A stretch of 19,565 nucleotides of DNA from Thermococcus sp. (GTDB lineage: Archaea; Methanobacteriota_B; Thermococci; Thermococcales; Thermococcaceae). The stretch is from positions 1 through 19,565 of the forward strand of contig NZ_JAMONU010000003.1 in the NCBI RefSeq assembly GCF_027066465.1, in the 5' to 3' direction. Numbering within the stretch: position 1 is the stretch's first letter; each line of letters opens with the position of its first letter. The position numbers and the translations under genes were made by a program. The notes below the pieces were generated by a model. It saw nothing but the letters and a program-made list of their open reading frames with translations. It ran no database searches and was not told where the DNA came from. Shown one piece after another: positions 7,187 through 14,061 of the stretch.

Positions 7187-7435
7187 AAGCCTGAGGGCGA
7201 GTATGAGAAGGGCGCCCGCTATGGCCATTGCGGCCTTAATGGCGTCGCCTCTTTCCCCTGTCAGGGCCTCGGTGAACAATCCAAAGGCCAGCCCCACGAC
7301 ACCAATGTCGTACACTATGTAGCCGAGCTTTGTAAAGCCGCCTATCGGCGCACTCAGAACGGAAAGTATCGCTCCCAGGAGAACAACCGCCAGCGCCCCT
7401 GCAACGAAACCGCTCTCCGCTCCTTTGACCTCCAT
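7184..7435 (-). CDS. Small multi-span membrane protein, unrecognised
   Basis: The 83-residue product begins MEVKGAESGFVAGALAVVLL and is almost entirely hydrophobic, with about three membrane segments separated by short loops (GGFTKLGY; TEALTGERGDA, the only charged loop). ATG 7435 is chosen because GGTGAACGCC precedes it and the 18 codons upstream (from 7489) read as polar leader rather than protein. A TATA-like sequence lies near 7463-7475 on the minus strand. I do not recognise a function. It sits between rqcH (same strand) and the divergent branching enzyme gene. Confidence 0.7.
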   Translation of the reverse strand: MEVKGAESGFVAGALAVVLLGAILSVLSAPIGGFTKLGYIVYDIGVVGLAFGLFTEALTGERGDAIKAAMAIAGALLILALRL

Positions 7436-7514
7436 GGCGTTCACCGTCCATAGTTGTCTTTTCGCTCTAAAACATTTACCCATGGACATAATTGAACCCG
7501 GGCACAGCCCTGTT

Positions 7515-7532
7515 CCGAATAAGGTTAAATAC
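7515..7532 (+). promoter_or_regulatory. BRE/TATA promoter of the GH57 branching enzyme gene
   Basis: CCGAATAAGGTTAAATAC has the BRE-TATA shape, with its TATA centre near 7527. The predicted start near 7552 leaves about ten leader bases holding the ribosome site GGTGAT just before GTG 7563. Confidence 0.6.
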
Positions 7533-7562
7533 GATGAGGCTTAAACACCTCCGGTGATACAG

Positions 7563-9665
7563 GTGAAAGGCTACCTCACTTTCGTCCTCCACACTCATCT
7601 GCCCTACGTCAGGAGGCATGGCAGGTGGCCCTTCGGCGAGGAGTGGCTCTACGAGGCGATGAGCGAGAGCTACCTCCCTTTGCTCATGGAGTTCGAGCGC
7701 TTGAGGGGCTCCCTCAACTTCCAGCTCGTCGTGAACATAACGCCCGTCCTGATGGAGCAGCTGGCCGACGACTACATCAAGGCCGAGTTCGAGAAGTATC
7801 TCTTGAGGAAAATCGAAAGAACAAGGGAGGACCTCGAATCTGGCAAATACCCCGAGAAGCCCGTTAAAGAAGTCCTCCGCCACTTCGAGCGCGTTTACTC
7901 CTACTGGAAGGCCATAAACGGCGACGTAATCGGCAAGTTCCGGGAGCTCCAAGAGGGAGGCTACATTGAAATCATAACCTCTCCCGCGACACACGCCTAC
8001 CTGCCCCTTCTTCTAAGAGATGAGTCGATACGCTCCCAGATAGCCAACGGAGTGGCGACCTACGAGAAGCACTTCGGAAAGAGGCCAAGGGGAATGTGGG
8101 TTTCCGAGTGCGCCTACCGGCCGAGTGGCGAGTGGAAGCTCCCCGGCGGAAGAACCGTCGAGAGGAAGGGGATAGAGAAGTTCCTCGAGGAGTTCGGAAT
8201 CGAGTACTTCTTCGTTGAGAGCAACCTCGTTGATAACGGACCGGTGGGCGACTCCTACGGCGCCCCGGTTCCCGCAGGTTCCCTCGCAACGCTCAGGCCC
8301 TACTGGGTCAAGGGGTCAAACGTCGCAATCTTTGCCAGAAACCGCGAGACGGGCCATCAGGTCTGGAGCGCCCACTACGGCTACCCCGGCGACTTCTATT
8401 ACCGGGAGTTCCACAGGAAGGCCGAGCGGAGCGGCAACCAGTACTGGCGTGTAACCGGTAAGGACGTTGATTTGGGCGAGAAGGACTTCTACGACCCCGA
8501 GAAGGCCCTTGAGCGGGTCGAAGAGCACGCGAGGCACTTCGTTTCCCTCGTCGAGAACCTGCTCGCGAGGTTCGAGGAGGAAACCGGTGAGAAGGGGATA
8601 ATCGTTGCCCCCTACGACACCGAGCTGTTCGGCCACTGGTGGTACGAGGGAGTTAAGTGGCTTGGCAGGGTTCTTGAGCTTCTTGCCGAGAGGGGAATCA
8701 AAACGACGACGCTTTCGGCCTTTCTCTCGAACTACTCCGGCGAGAGGCTTGAGGTTGAACTGCCAGAGGGCTCGTGGGGCGCCAACGCGGACCATTCAAC
8801 GTGGTGGAACGAGGAAACCGAGTGGACGTGGGAGGAAATTTACCGCGCGGAAGAGCGTATGGTCGCGCTGGCGAGCCGGTTTTATGGAAAGGATAAGCTC
8901 GGCGACAGGGCGATAGAACAGCTCGCGAGGGAGCTTCTAATCCTCGAGGCGAGCGACTGGCAGTTCCTCATAACGACGGGCCAGGCTAAGGCCTACGCGG
9001 AAAGGCGCGTTCTGCTCCACAGCAGGGACTTCCACAGGCTTGCCAACGAGGTCGTCAAATACTTCAACACTGGCGAGATGGACGTTTCGCTCCTTGAGGA
9101 GCTTGAGAAGCGCGACAACCCCTTCAGGCCGGTGATAGTTGCCCACTACGTCAGCGACAGCCCTCCAGAGCTGGAGGAGTTCGTCGAACCGCCGGAGGTC
9201 CCGCCTGAGGGGGAATCCACCGCGGGGACTCCATATGAGATTGAAGTTTCCGCCGGGGAGCGGGCTGAAGAGACCGGAAACGGGGGCAGTTCTGGAGGGG
9301 AAGCCGTTGAAACTCCAGATGTCAGAGAGGGGCGGAAAGAACGGGCGGAGAGGTTCTACGCGAGTTCGCTCGCCTTCGTGAAGAGAAGGAAACCGAAGGT
9401 TCCCCTCGCGAAGAGGATTGACACGAGGCTGGTGAAGAGGGTTGAGAGCGTTGAAAAGCCTAAGAAGCCGGAGACCAAGAAGAAACGCGCGCCGAAGCTT
9501 AAACGCCTCATAGACGTCAAGGGCATCGGTCCCAAAACCCTTGCGAGGCTTAACAGGGCTGGGATAAAGACGCCCGAAGATTTACTTCGCGCGGACCTTG
9601 AGGAGCTCGCGAGGAAGAGCGGAATCTCGATAAAAAGGTTGAGAAGGTTCGTGGAGCAGCTCTAG
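7563..9665 (+). CDS. GH57 1,4-alpha-glucan branching enzyme with helix-hairpin-helix tail
   Basis: The enzyme cuts alpha-1,4 glucan chains and rejoins them through alpha-1,6 links, making branched glycogen. The 700-residue protein matches the T. kodakarensis TK1436 type. The GH57 motifs are in order: HTHLPYVR near the N-terminus; GMWVSECAYRP with the nucleophile E about 182; APYDTELFGHWWYEG with the acid D about 352; and ANADHSTWWNEETEW. A catalytic (beta/alpha)7 and helical part extends to about 530. An E/P/G-rich then K/R-rich linker follows (about 535-645), then a helix-hairpin-helix region (DVKGIGPKTLARLNRAGI, then LARKSGISIKRLRRFVE). GTG 7563 is preferred over GTG 7554 because GGTGAT lies before it and the protein then starts MKGYLTF. 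Its stop overlaps that of the convergent gene in CTAG. Confidence 0.93.
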   Translation: MKGYLTFVLHTHLPYVRRHGRWPFGEEWLYEAMSESYLPLLMEFERLRGSLNFQLVVNITPVLMEQLADDYIKAEFEKYLLRKIERTREDLESGKYPEKPVKEVLRHFERVYSYWKAINGDVIGKFRELQEGGYIEIITSPATHAYLPLLLRDESIRSQIANGVATYEKHFGKRPRGMWVSECAYRPSGEWKLPGGRTVERKGIEKFLEEFGIEYFFVESNLVDNGPVGDSYGAPVPAGSLATLRPYWVKGSNVAIFARNRETGHQVWSAHYGYPGDFYYREFHRKAERSGNQYWRVTGKDVDLGEKDFYDPEKALERVEEHARHFVSLVENLLARFEEETGEKGIIVAPYDTELFGHWWYEGVKWLGRVLELLAERGIKTTTLSAFLSNYSGERLEVELPEGSWGANADHSTWWNEETEWTWEEIYRAEERMVALASRFYGKDKLGDRAIEQLARELLILEASDWQFLITTGQAKAYAERRVLLHSRDFHRLANEVVKYFNTGEMDVSLLEELEKRDNPFRPVIVAHYVSDSPPELEEFVEPPEVPPEGESTAGTPYEIEVSAGERAEETGNGGSSGGEAVETPDVREGRKERAERFYASSLAFVKRRKPKVPLAKRIDTRLVKRVESVEKPKKPETKKKRAPKLKRLIDVKGIGPKTLARLNRAGIKTPEDLLRADLEELARKSGISIKRLRRFVEQL

Positions 9666-10396
9666 AGGAATGCATGGCGGTGCTTGTAGAGCAGGTATAG
9701 GCCGTAGATTATCAGGTAGAGTTCAACCGCGCTCAGAATCACCATGAAGATGAGCCACCCTTCGACGAAGCTCGGACTTTTGTGTATTATCTCTGCTATT
9801 TTATCGATGGCTCCGGGCGTTGTAAGCTGTTTCCAGCCGTAGGTTAGTCCCATGACGCCCTGGATTATGGGAATTGGGGCCGCCGAATACGCGAGCAGAA
9901 GTCCCAGGTAGCCCCTCCTCTGAAGGGAGAGCATCGAGAGTATTATTGGAATCGCAAGGATTAGGGCCGTTACGGCCATTATCTGGCTCATATAAACGCC
10001 TACGAGCAGGAAAAACGCCGTCATTCCAAAGATGTACGTTCTGTACGCCCTCTTGAGGGCTTTGAGCATGTCGGGGTCAAAGTCGTAGACGGCTGACTTG
10101 GAGTATAGGTTCATCTTCCTAACCCTCTCCATGAATTCCTTTTTGCCGCCTTTTTCGATGCCCCTGTCTGTGCTCATGGCCTTGAGCTCCCTGGCCTTCT
10201 TGTAGAAGAACTCCGCAAGCTCGACGTTGTCATTCTTTACGTTCTTTGAGAGCCTTCTGAAGTTCTCCGCCGCTTCCCTCAGGAGGGAGATTACCTTTCC
10301 CTTCTCCTTTTCGCTGAGGACCGTAAGTCTCTCAACGTTGGATACCGTTGCTTCGAGAACCTCCGCGGTGTCCTCAAGAATGCTCGGACTCTTCAC
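9662..10396 (-). CDS. Unrecognised membrane protein, last gene of the NSS transporter operon
   Basis: The 244-residue product has a soluble, helical, charged N-terminal half (about 1-115: SEKEKGKVISLLREAAENF, then AEFFYKKARELKA). It then has hydrophobic segments at about 121-156 (long enough for two helices), 163-187 and 212-237, ending in a short basic tail YKHRHAFL. GTG 10396 is chosen because GGAGGG lies six bases upstream. A longer frame to 10510 exists, but it runs through the tiny upstream gene in another frame and has no ribosome site. It follows the 36-residue gene by 35 bases. I do not recognise the family; its place suggests a role with the transporter or simple co-expression. Confidence 0.75.
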   Translation of the reverse strand: MKSPSILEDTAEVLEATVSNVERLTVLSEKEKGKVISLLREAAENFRRLSKNVKNDNVELAEFFYKKARELKAMSTDRGIEKGGKKEFMERVRKMNLYSKSAVYDFDPDMLKALKRAYRTYIFGMTAFFLLVGVYMSQIMAVTALILAIPIILSMLSLQRRGYLGLLLAYSAAPIPIIQGVMGLTYGWKQLTTPGAIDKIAEIIHKSPSFVEGWLIFMVILSAVELYLIIYGLYLLYKHRHAFL

Positions 10397-10431
10397 GATT
10401 ATCCCTCCAAAACTAAAAAAAGAAGGGAGAT

Positions 10432-10542
10432 TTAAGACCCTTGCCCCTGCTTCTCGGCTTCGAGGAGCTTTCCTATGCTCCAGAACATCATTGCAAGGAT
10501 AATAAGCCACGCTATTGCCATGTAGATTACCCAGCTTCCCAT
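10432..10542 (-). CDS. 36-residue single-span membrane peptide, possible small subunit of the NSS transporter
   Basis: ATG 10542 opens a 37-codon frame, MGSWVIYMAIAWLII through LLEAEKQGQGS, made of one hydrophobic helix (about residues 4-24) and a short charged tail. The strong ribosome site GGTGG lies five bases before the ATG and overlaps the transporter's stop region; the gap between the two genes is 10 bases. Bacterial NSS-family methionine/alanine importers have comparably tiny partners (MetS of MetPS in Corynebacterium), so this may be an archaeal equivalent. The coding call rests on ribosome site, spacing and amphipathic design; the subunit role is inference. It is too short for ordinary gene finders. 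Confidence 0.65.
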   Translation of the reverse strand: MGSWVIYMAIAWLIILAMMFWSIGKLLEAEKQGQGS

Positions 10543-10552
10543 CTTCACCACC

Positions 10553-12118
10553 TCAGAGCTTGATTAGGACCTCGTTCCTTGCTATCTCCTCGCCGTACTT
10601 CTTCTTGATGGCGAAGTACGTTTCTATTGCTCCGATGATGAACATTATGATTATCACTGCCCCAACTGTCGGTGGAATTCCTCCGCTGACGAAGCCCTTG
10701 AACGTTCCGACCAGCGGAATCAGCAGGAAGATTGGCGCTATTATGAGGGTAATCCACTTGTAAACCGTTGGAACCCTGATGTAGGCTCCCTTGTGAAGCT
10801 CCTCCCAGAAGTTGCTGGGCTTGAAGAGGTACACCGCGACGATGATGTCGAGCAACGCCAGCAGCGTCAGCTGGAAGCTAATCCAGTTGTCGAGCGGGGT
10901 GACGTACTTGTCGAGGCCGATGTAGATGACCGGCAGGCCGAGTATGAAGTATATCAGCAGCACGAGCCACGTGCCTATGCTCCTCTTGATGTTGAGGTCC
11001 TCCTCGAAGAGTGCAACCAAGTAGTTGTACATTGCTATCGCCGAAGTCCAGCCCGCGAACCACAGCAGGAGGAACCACAGCGCTCCGAAGAACCTTCCAA
11101 TCTGGCCCATGCTGACGAAGACGTTGGGCAGGCTGGTGTAGGCGAAACCGAGACCGAACTTCTGTCCAATCCACGCGAGTGCGGCGTTCTTACCCTGGGC
11201 CAGAACGTCGGGCGGAACAATCTTCGGGGCGTAGGCGGTGGCCAGCGGGATGGCGAGGGAACCACCGAGGATGACCTCTGCGAACTCGTTCAGCGAAACG
11301 GTTGCTATACCTGAAAGAGCGACGTCATCGTTGGGACCGAGGTAGCTCGCGTAGTTCTGTATGATACCCATACCGAGGGATAGCGTGAAGAATATCTGTC
11401 CAGCGGCTGCGAGCATGACCGTTGCGAAGTGCGCCTTAAGGTACGCCCAGTTCGGGGTCCAGATGAAGGCGAATCCATCGATGGTGCTCCAGTTGGGGTT
11501 TATCGGGGAGCCGAGGACGAAGACGTAGCCGACCATTATGATTGCGAAGATGTAGAGCAACGGCATCATGACCTTGACCCACTTCTCGATACCCTTGCTG
11601 ACACCCCTTCCCACGGCTATGGCTATGGTGACTATTGTTATGCCCCAGAAGAGGAACACCTCAGCGTGGTTTGACAGGTAGTTGCTGAAGAACTGTCCGG
11701 TGTTCTTTCCGTAGTATGCCCCGGTGATGCTGAACCACGTGTACGCGGCAGACCAGCCGATTAAGTGCAGGTAGTAGCTGTTGAGCAGTGTAACACCGGC
11801 AAAAGCGACCATACCGCTGATGACTCCCATTACCAGGGCGCTTCTGGGCTTGAGGCTTTCCCTCGCCATGAGGTAGTAGCTCGGACCGAGCGTTCCGTGA
11901 CCGTATTTACCGCCGTACCTTCCTGCAACCCACTCAACCCACATTATTGGTATTCCGAGGAGGAACAGCGCCAGGAAGTAGGGCACCATGAAGGCGCCGC
12001 CGCCGTGCTGGGCGACCTGGGTTGGGAACCTAACGAAGTTACCAAGACCAACGGCGTTTCCAGCCATTGCCAAAATCAAACCAATCTTGGTCGCCCATTG
12101 GTCCCTCTGCTGCTCCAT
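10553..12118 (-). CDS. Sodium-dependent symporter of the NSS (LeuT-like) family
   Basis: NSS proteins import amino acids or related solutes using the sodium gradient. The 521-residue protein shows the family's TM1 signature, AGNAVGLGNFVRFP, which holds the unwound helix and sodium ligands. It also has GGGAFMVPYFLALFLLGIP in TM2 and about 12 hydrophobic segments overall, the usual NSS number. ATG 12118 is chosen because GGAGGTGG lies six bases upstream; TTG 12121 directly before it is less likely. It heads a three-gene minus-strand operon with a 36-residue peptide and a membrane protein. The transported solute cannot be read from sequence; divergent placement from glutamate dehydrogenase makes an amino acid likely. 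An inverted repeat lies at its predicted transcript start. Confidence 0.93.
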   Translation of the reverse strand: MEQQRDQWATKIGLILAMAGNAVGLGNFVRFPTQVAQHGGGAFMVPYFLALFLLGIPIMWVEWVAGRYGGKYGHGTLGPSYYLMARESLKPRSALVMGVISGMVAFAGVTLLNSYYLHLIGWSAAYTWFSITGAYYGKNTGQFFSNYLSNHAEVFLFWGITIVTIAIAVGRGVSKGIEKWVKVMMPLLYIFAIIMVGYVFVLGSPINPNWSTIDGFAFIWTPNWAYLKAHFATVMLAAAGQIFFTLSLGMGIIQNYASYLGPNDDVALSGIATVSLNEFAEVILGGSLAIPLATAYAPKIVPPDVLAQGKNAALAWIGQKFGLGFAYTSLPNVFVSMGQIGRFFGALWFLLLWFAGWTSAIAMYNYLVALFEEDLNIKRSIGTWLVLLIYFILGLPVIYIGLDKYVTPLDNWISFQLTLLALLDIIVAVYLFKPSNFWEELHKGAYIRVPTVYKWITLIIAPIFLLIPLVGTFKGFVSGGIPPTVGAVIIIMFIIGAIETYFAIKKKYGEEIARNEVLIKL

Positions 12119-12159
12119 CAATACCCACCTCCGTACCTACCTGTATCTAACACCAATAC

Positions 12160-12180
12160 AATGCCCTAAGGAGGGGCATT
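12160..12180. promoter_or_regulatory. Perfect inverted repeat at the predicted start of the NSS transcript
   Basis: AATGCCC (12160-12166) and GGGCATT (12174-12180) are perfect arms around a 7-base centre. The site lies 25-30 bases downstream of the transporter's TATA box, exactly where transcription should begin. It could be a repressor operator blocking initiation or a 5' hairpin of the message. Confidence 0.5.
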
Positions 12181-12200
12181 ACGTATAGAAGACGACACCC

Positions 12201-12210
12201 TATAAAAAGC
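12201..12210 (-). promoter_or_regulatory. TATA box of the NSS transporter operon
   Basis: On the minus strand GCTTTTTATAGGG lies about 85 bases before ATG 12118 and predicts a start near 12178, giving a leader of about 60 bases. It is the best minus-strand TATA in the interval. Confidence 0.55.
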
Positions 12211-12384
12211 TTTTTGAGGAGAGTTTTCGACGAAAGCCGATTTACGTAGCGGTAAAACATTGGAATCTCTCCTCTCGTCATTTTTTCAGTCCCTTGGCGA
12301 CAACTTCCCAGAATGTTGAATTTATGACAAATAGTTTTAAAACATAACCGACGGTATAACAACTTTTATAGGTGAATGATATTT

Positions 12385-12401
12385 CACAAAAGGTTTTTAA
12401 C
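12385..12401 (+). promoter_or_regulatory. Candidate BRE/TATA promoter for the C/D box sRNA
   Basis: CACAAAAGG followed by TTTTTAAC has the BRE-TATA arrangement. The TATA centre at about 12397 is 25 bases before the predicted first base of the sRNA at 12422. A second AT-rich word (GTTAAAAT at 12406-12413) is too close to serve. Confidence 0.4.
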
Positions 12402-12421
12402 GATGGTTAAAATACTCCAAT

Positions 12422-12481
12422 GGCCCGATGATTGGAAGGTGAGTGAGCTGACGGGTGATGACCGACTTCTCGCTGAGGGCC
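12422..12481 (+). ncRNA. Candidate C/D box guide RNA
   Basis: The 60-base stretch has archaeal C/D sRNA architecture. A terminal stem pairs GGCCC (12422-12426) with GGGCC (12477-12481). Inside, a degenerate C box ATGATTG (12428-12434; consensus RTGATGA) is followed by a guide and a D' box CTGA (12448-12451). Three bases later comes a perfect C' box GTGATGA (12455-12461), then an 11-base guide CCGACTTCTCG (12462-12472) and the D box CTGA (12473-12476). Such RNAs guide 2'-O-methylation with L7Ae, Nop5 and fibrillarin; the target nucleotide pairs with the fifth guide base before each D or D' box. The imperfect C box is the main weakness. Target identity needs an rRNA/tRNA search. Confidence 0.6.
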
Positions 12482-12496
12482 TCTCCGTTTGCATTT

Positions 12497-12524
12497 CATT
12501 GATGCGTTATGATGTTCATCAATG
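12497..12524. promoter_or_regulatory. Inverted repeat upstream of gdh
   Basis: CATTGATG (12497-12504) and CATCAATG (12517-12524) are perfect 8-base arms separated by 12 bases. The site lies about 130 bases before the gdh TATA box. It could be a regulator site for gdh or a hairpin that ends the upstream sRNA transcript. Confidence 0.4.
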
Positions 12525-12528
12525 TTCA

Positions 12529-12599
12529 GAAAATTTTGAATGCACATAACTTCTTTTAGCCGAAAATTTCGGGAAAACTTTTTATTTCCTCGAAAATTT
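12529..12599. repeat. Three GAAAATTT words 30-33 bases apart upstream of gdh
   Basis: GAAAATTT occurs at 12529-12536, 12562-12569 and 12592-12599. The middle copy is in a near-perfect palindrome (CCGAAAATTTCGG) and the third in a partial one (CTCGAAAATTTGAG). The spacing is about three helical turns, so bound dimers would lie on one face of the DNA. All three are upstream of the gdh BRE/TATA. Confidence 0.45.
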
Positions 12600-12645
12600 G
12601 AGATGCTAACTTTTTGTTGAAAACTAAGCCTTCTGCGGCCTTTTT

Positions 12646-12661
12646 CCGAAAGGTTTATATA
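12646..12661 (+). promoter_or_regulatory. gdh: BRE/TATA promoter of gdh
   Basis: CCGAAAGGTTTATATA closely matches the well-studied Pyrococcus furiosus gdh core promoter (CCGAAAGCTTTATATA as I recall it), widely used in archaeal transcription work. The start should lie near 12683, with a leader of about 30 bases containing GAGGTGAT. This is the strongest core promoter in the window, in keeping with the abundance of the enzyme. Confidence 0.85.
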
Positions 12662-12712
12662 CGCAAAGGACGTAACCCGTATCGCAGATTACCGAAACCC
12701 GAGGTGATAGGA

Positions 12713-13975
12713 ATGGTCGAAGTCGACCCCTTTGAGATTGCCGTTAAGCAGCTCGAGAGGGCTGCCCAGTACATGGACATTAGTGAGGAGGCCCTTGAGT
12801 TCCTAAAGAGGCCCATGAGGATTCTCGAGGTTAGCATTCCGGTCGAGATGGACGACGGTTCTGTTAAGGTCTTCACCGGCTTCCGCGTTCAGTACAACTG
12901 GGCCAGGGGCCCGACAAAGGGTGGTATAAGGTGGCACCCGGCCGAGACACTCGGAACCGTTAAGGCCCTTGCCGCCTGGATGACCTGGAAGACCGCCGTT
13001 ATGGACCTGCCCTACGGTGGCGGTAAGGGTGGAGTTATCGTTGACCCGAAGAAGCTCTCCGACAGGGAGAAGGAGAGGCTCGCCCGCGGCTACATAAGGG
13101 CAATCTACGACATCATCAGCCCGTGGACCGACATTCCGGCTCCCGACGTCTACACCAACCCGCAGATTATGGCCTGGATGATGGACGAGTACGAGGCCAT
13201 CAGCAGGAGGAAGGTCCCGAGCTTCGGAATCATCACCGGTAAGCCACCGGGAGTTGGCGGTATCGTCGCGAGGATGGACGCCACCGCTCGCGGTGCCAGC
13301 TACACCGTCCGCGAGGCCGCGAAGGCCCTTGGCTGGGACAGCCTCAAGGGCAAGACCATCGCCATCCAGGGTTACGGTAACGCCGGCTATTACATGGCCA
13401 AGATAATGAGCGAGGAGTACGGCATGAAGGTCGTCGCCGTCAGCGACAGCAAGGGCGGCATCTACAACCCGGATGGGCTCAACGCCGACGAGGTCCTCAA
13501 GTGGAAGCAGGAGCACGGCTCAGTTAAGGACTTCCCAGGCGCGACCAACATTACCAACGAGGAACTCCTTGAGCTTGACGTCGACGTCCTCGCTCCTGCA
13601 GCAATCGAGGAGGTCATCACCAAGGACAACGCCGACAGGATTAAGGCCAAGATTGTCGCCGAGCTTGCCAACGGTCCGACCACCCCGGAGGCAGATGAGA
13701 TACTCTACGAGAAGGGCGTCCTCATCATACCGGACTTCCTCTGCAACGCCGGTGGTGTCACCGTCAGCTACTTCGAGTGGGTCCAGAACATAACCGGCGA
13801 CTACTGGGACGTCGAGACAACTAGGGCCAAGCTCGACAAGAAGATGACCAAGGCTTTCTGGGACGTCTACAACACCCACAAGGAGAAGAACATCAACATG
13901 CGTGACGCCGCCTACGTTGTGGCCGTCCAGAGGGTCTACGACGCCATGAAGTGGCGCGGATGGGTCAAGAAGTGA
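12713..13975 (+). CDS. gdh: Glutamate dehydrogenase
   Basis: GDH interconverts glutamate and 2-oxoglutarate plus ammonia; in Thermococcales it is a very abundant hexameric enzyme central to peptide fermentation. The 420-residue length matches the family. The glutamate-binding part shows GPTKGGIRWHP and the active-site lysine K105 in LPYGGGKGGVIVDP. The Rossmann domain has the dinucleotide loop IQGYGNAGYYM at about 225. PDFLCNAGGVTVSYFEW near 340-360 is another conserved GDH block. ATG 12713 is chosen for the GAGGTGAT site just upstream and agreement with known N-termini (MVEVDPFEIAV); upstream in-frame codons to 12614 cover the promoter. Codon use is strongly biased to GCC, GAC, GAG, ATC and AAC, as for a highly expressed gene. 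Confidence 0.97.
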   Translation: MVEVDPFEIAVKQLERAAQYMDISEEALEFLKRPMRILEVSIPVEMDDGSVKVFTGFRVQYNWARGPTKGGIRWHPAETLGTVKALAAWMTWKTAVMDLPYGGGKGGVIVDPKKLSDREKERLARGYIRAIYDIISPWTDIPAPDVYTNPQIMAWMMDEYEAISRRKVPSFGIITGKPPGVGGIVARMDATARGASYTVREAAKALGWDSLKGKTIAIQGYGNAGYYMAKIMSEEYGMKVVAVSDSKGGIYNPDGLNADEVLKWKQEHGSVKDFPGATNITNEELLELDVDVLAPAAIEEVITKDNADRIKAKIVAELANGPTTPEADEILYEKGVLIIPDFLCNAGGVTVSYFEWVQNITGDYWDVETTRAKLDKKMTKAFWDVYNTHKEKNINMRDAAYVVAVQRVYDAMKWRGWVKK

Positions 13976-13977
13976 TT

Positions 13978-14003
13978 TCTTTTCCCTTCCTTTCCTTCTC
14001 AAT
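13978..14003 (+). terminator. Pyrimidine-rich terminator after gdh
   Basis: Directly after the TGA, a tract of T and C only (TTTCTTTTCCC, then TTCCTTTCCTTCTC) matches the oligo-T type of archaeal termination signal that aCPSF1-assisted termination also uses. Confidence 0.5.
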
Positions 14004-14061
14004 TCTCCCTTCGGTTCTTGAAAGTAGGTTTGTTGAATAATAAGAAGAGACTAAAAGAAGG

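Noticed and set aside
7540..7563. Thermococcales glycolytic motif (TATCAC-N5-GTGATA) near the branching enzyme
   Set aside because: Only half-sites (GTGATA at 7554, TATCAC near 15233) were seen, and these are explained by ribosome-binding sequences.
9662..10510. Longer start (10510) for the last gene of the NSS operon
   Set aside because: The extra 38 codons overlap the 36-residue peptide gene in another frame and lack a ribosome site, while GTG 10396 has GGAGGG in place.
12147..12362. 71-codon minus-strand frame upstream of the NSS transporter
   Set aside because: It covers the transporter's TATA box and inverted repeat, has no ribosome site and reads as a mix of hydrophobic and basic residues without pattern.
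12803..13516. Open frame of 237 codons antisense to gdh
   Set aside because: Composition is low-complexity (V, D, G, L rich) and the gdh frame is certain; no ribosome site or promoter.
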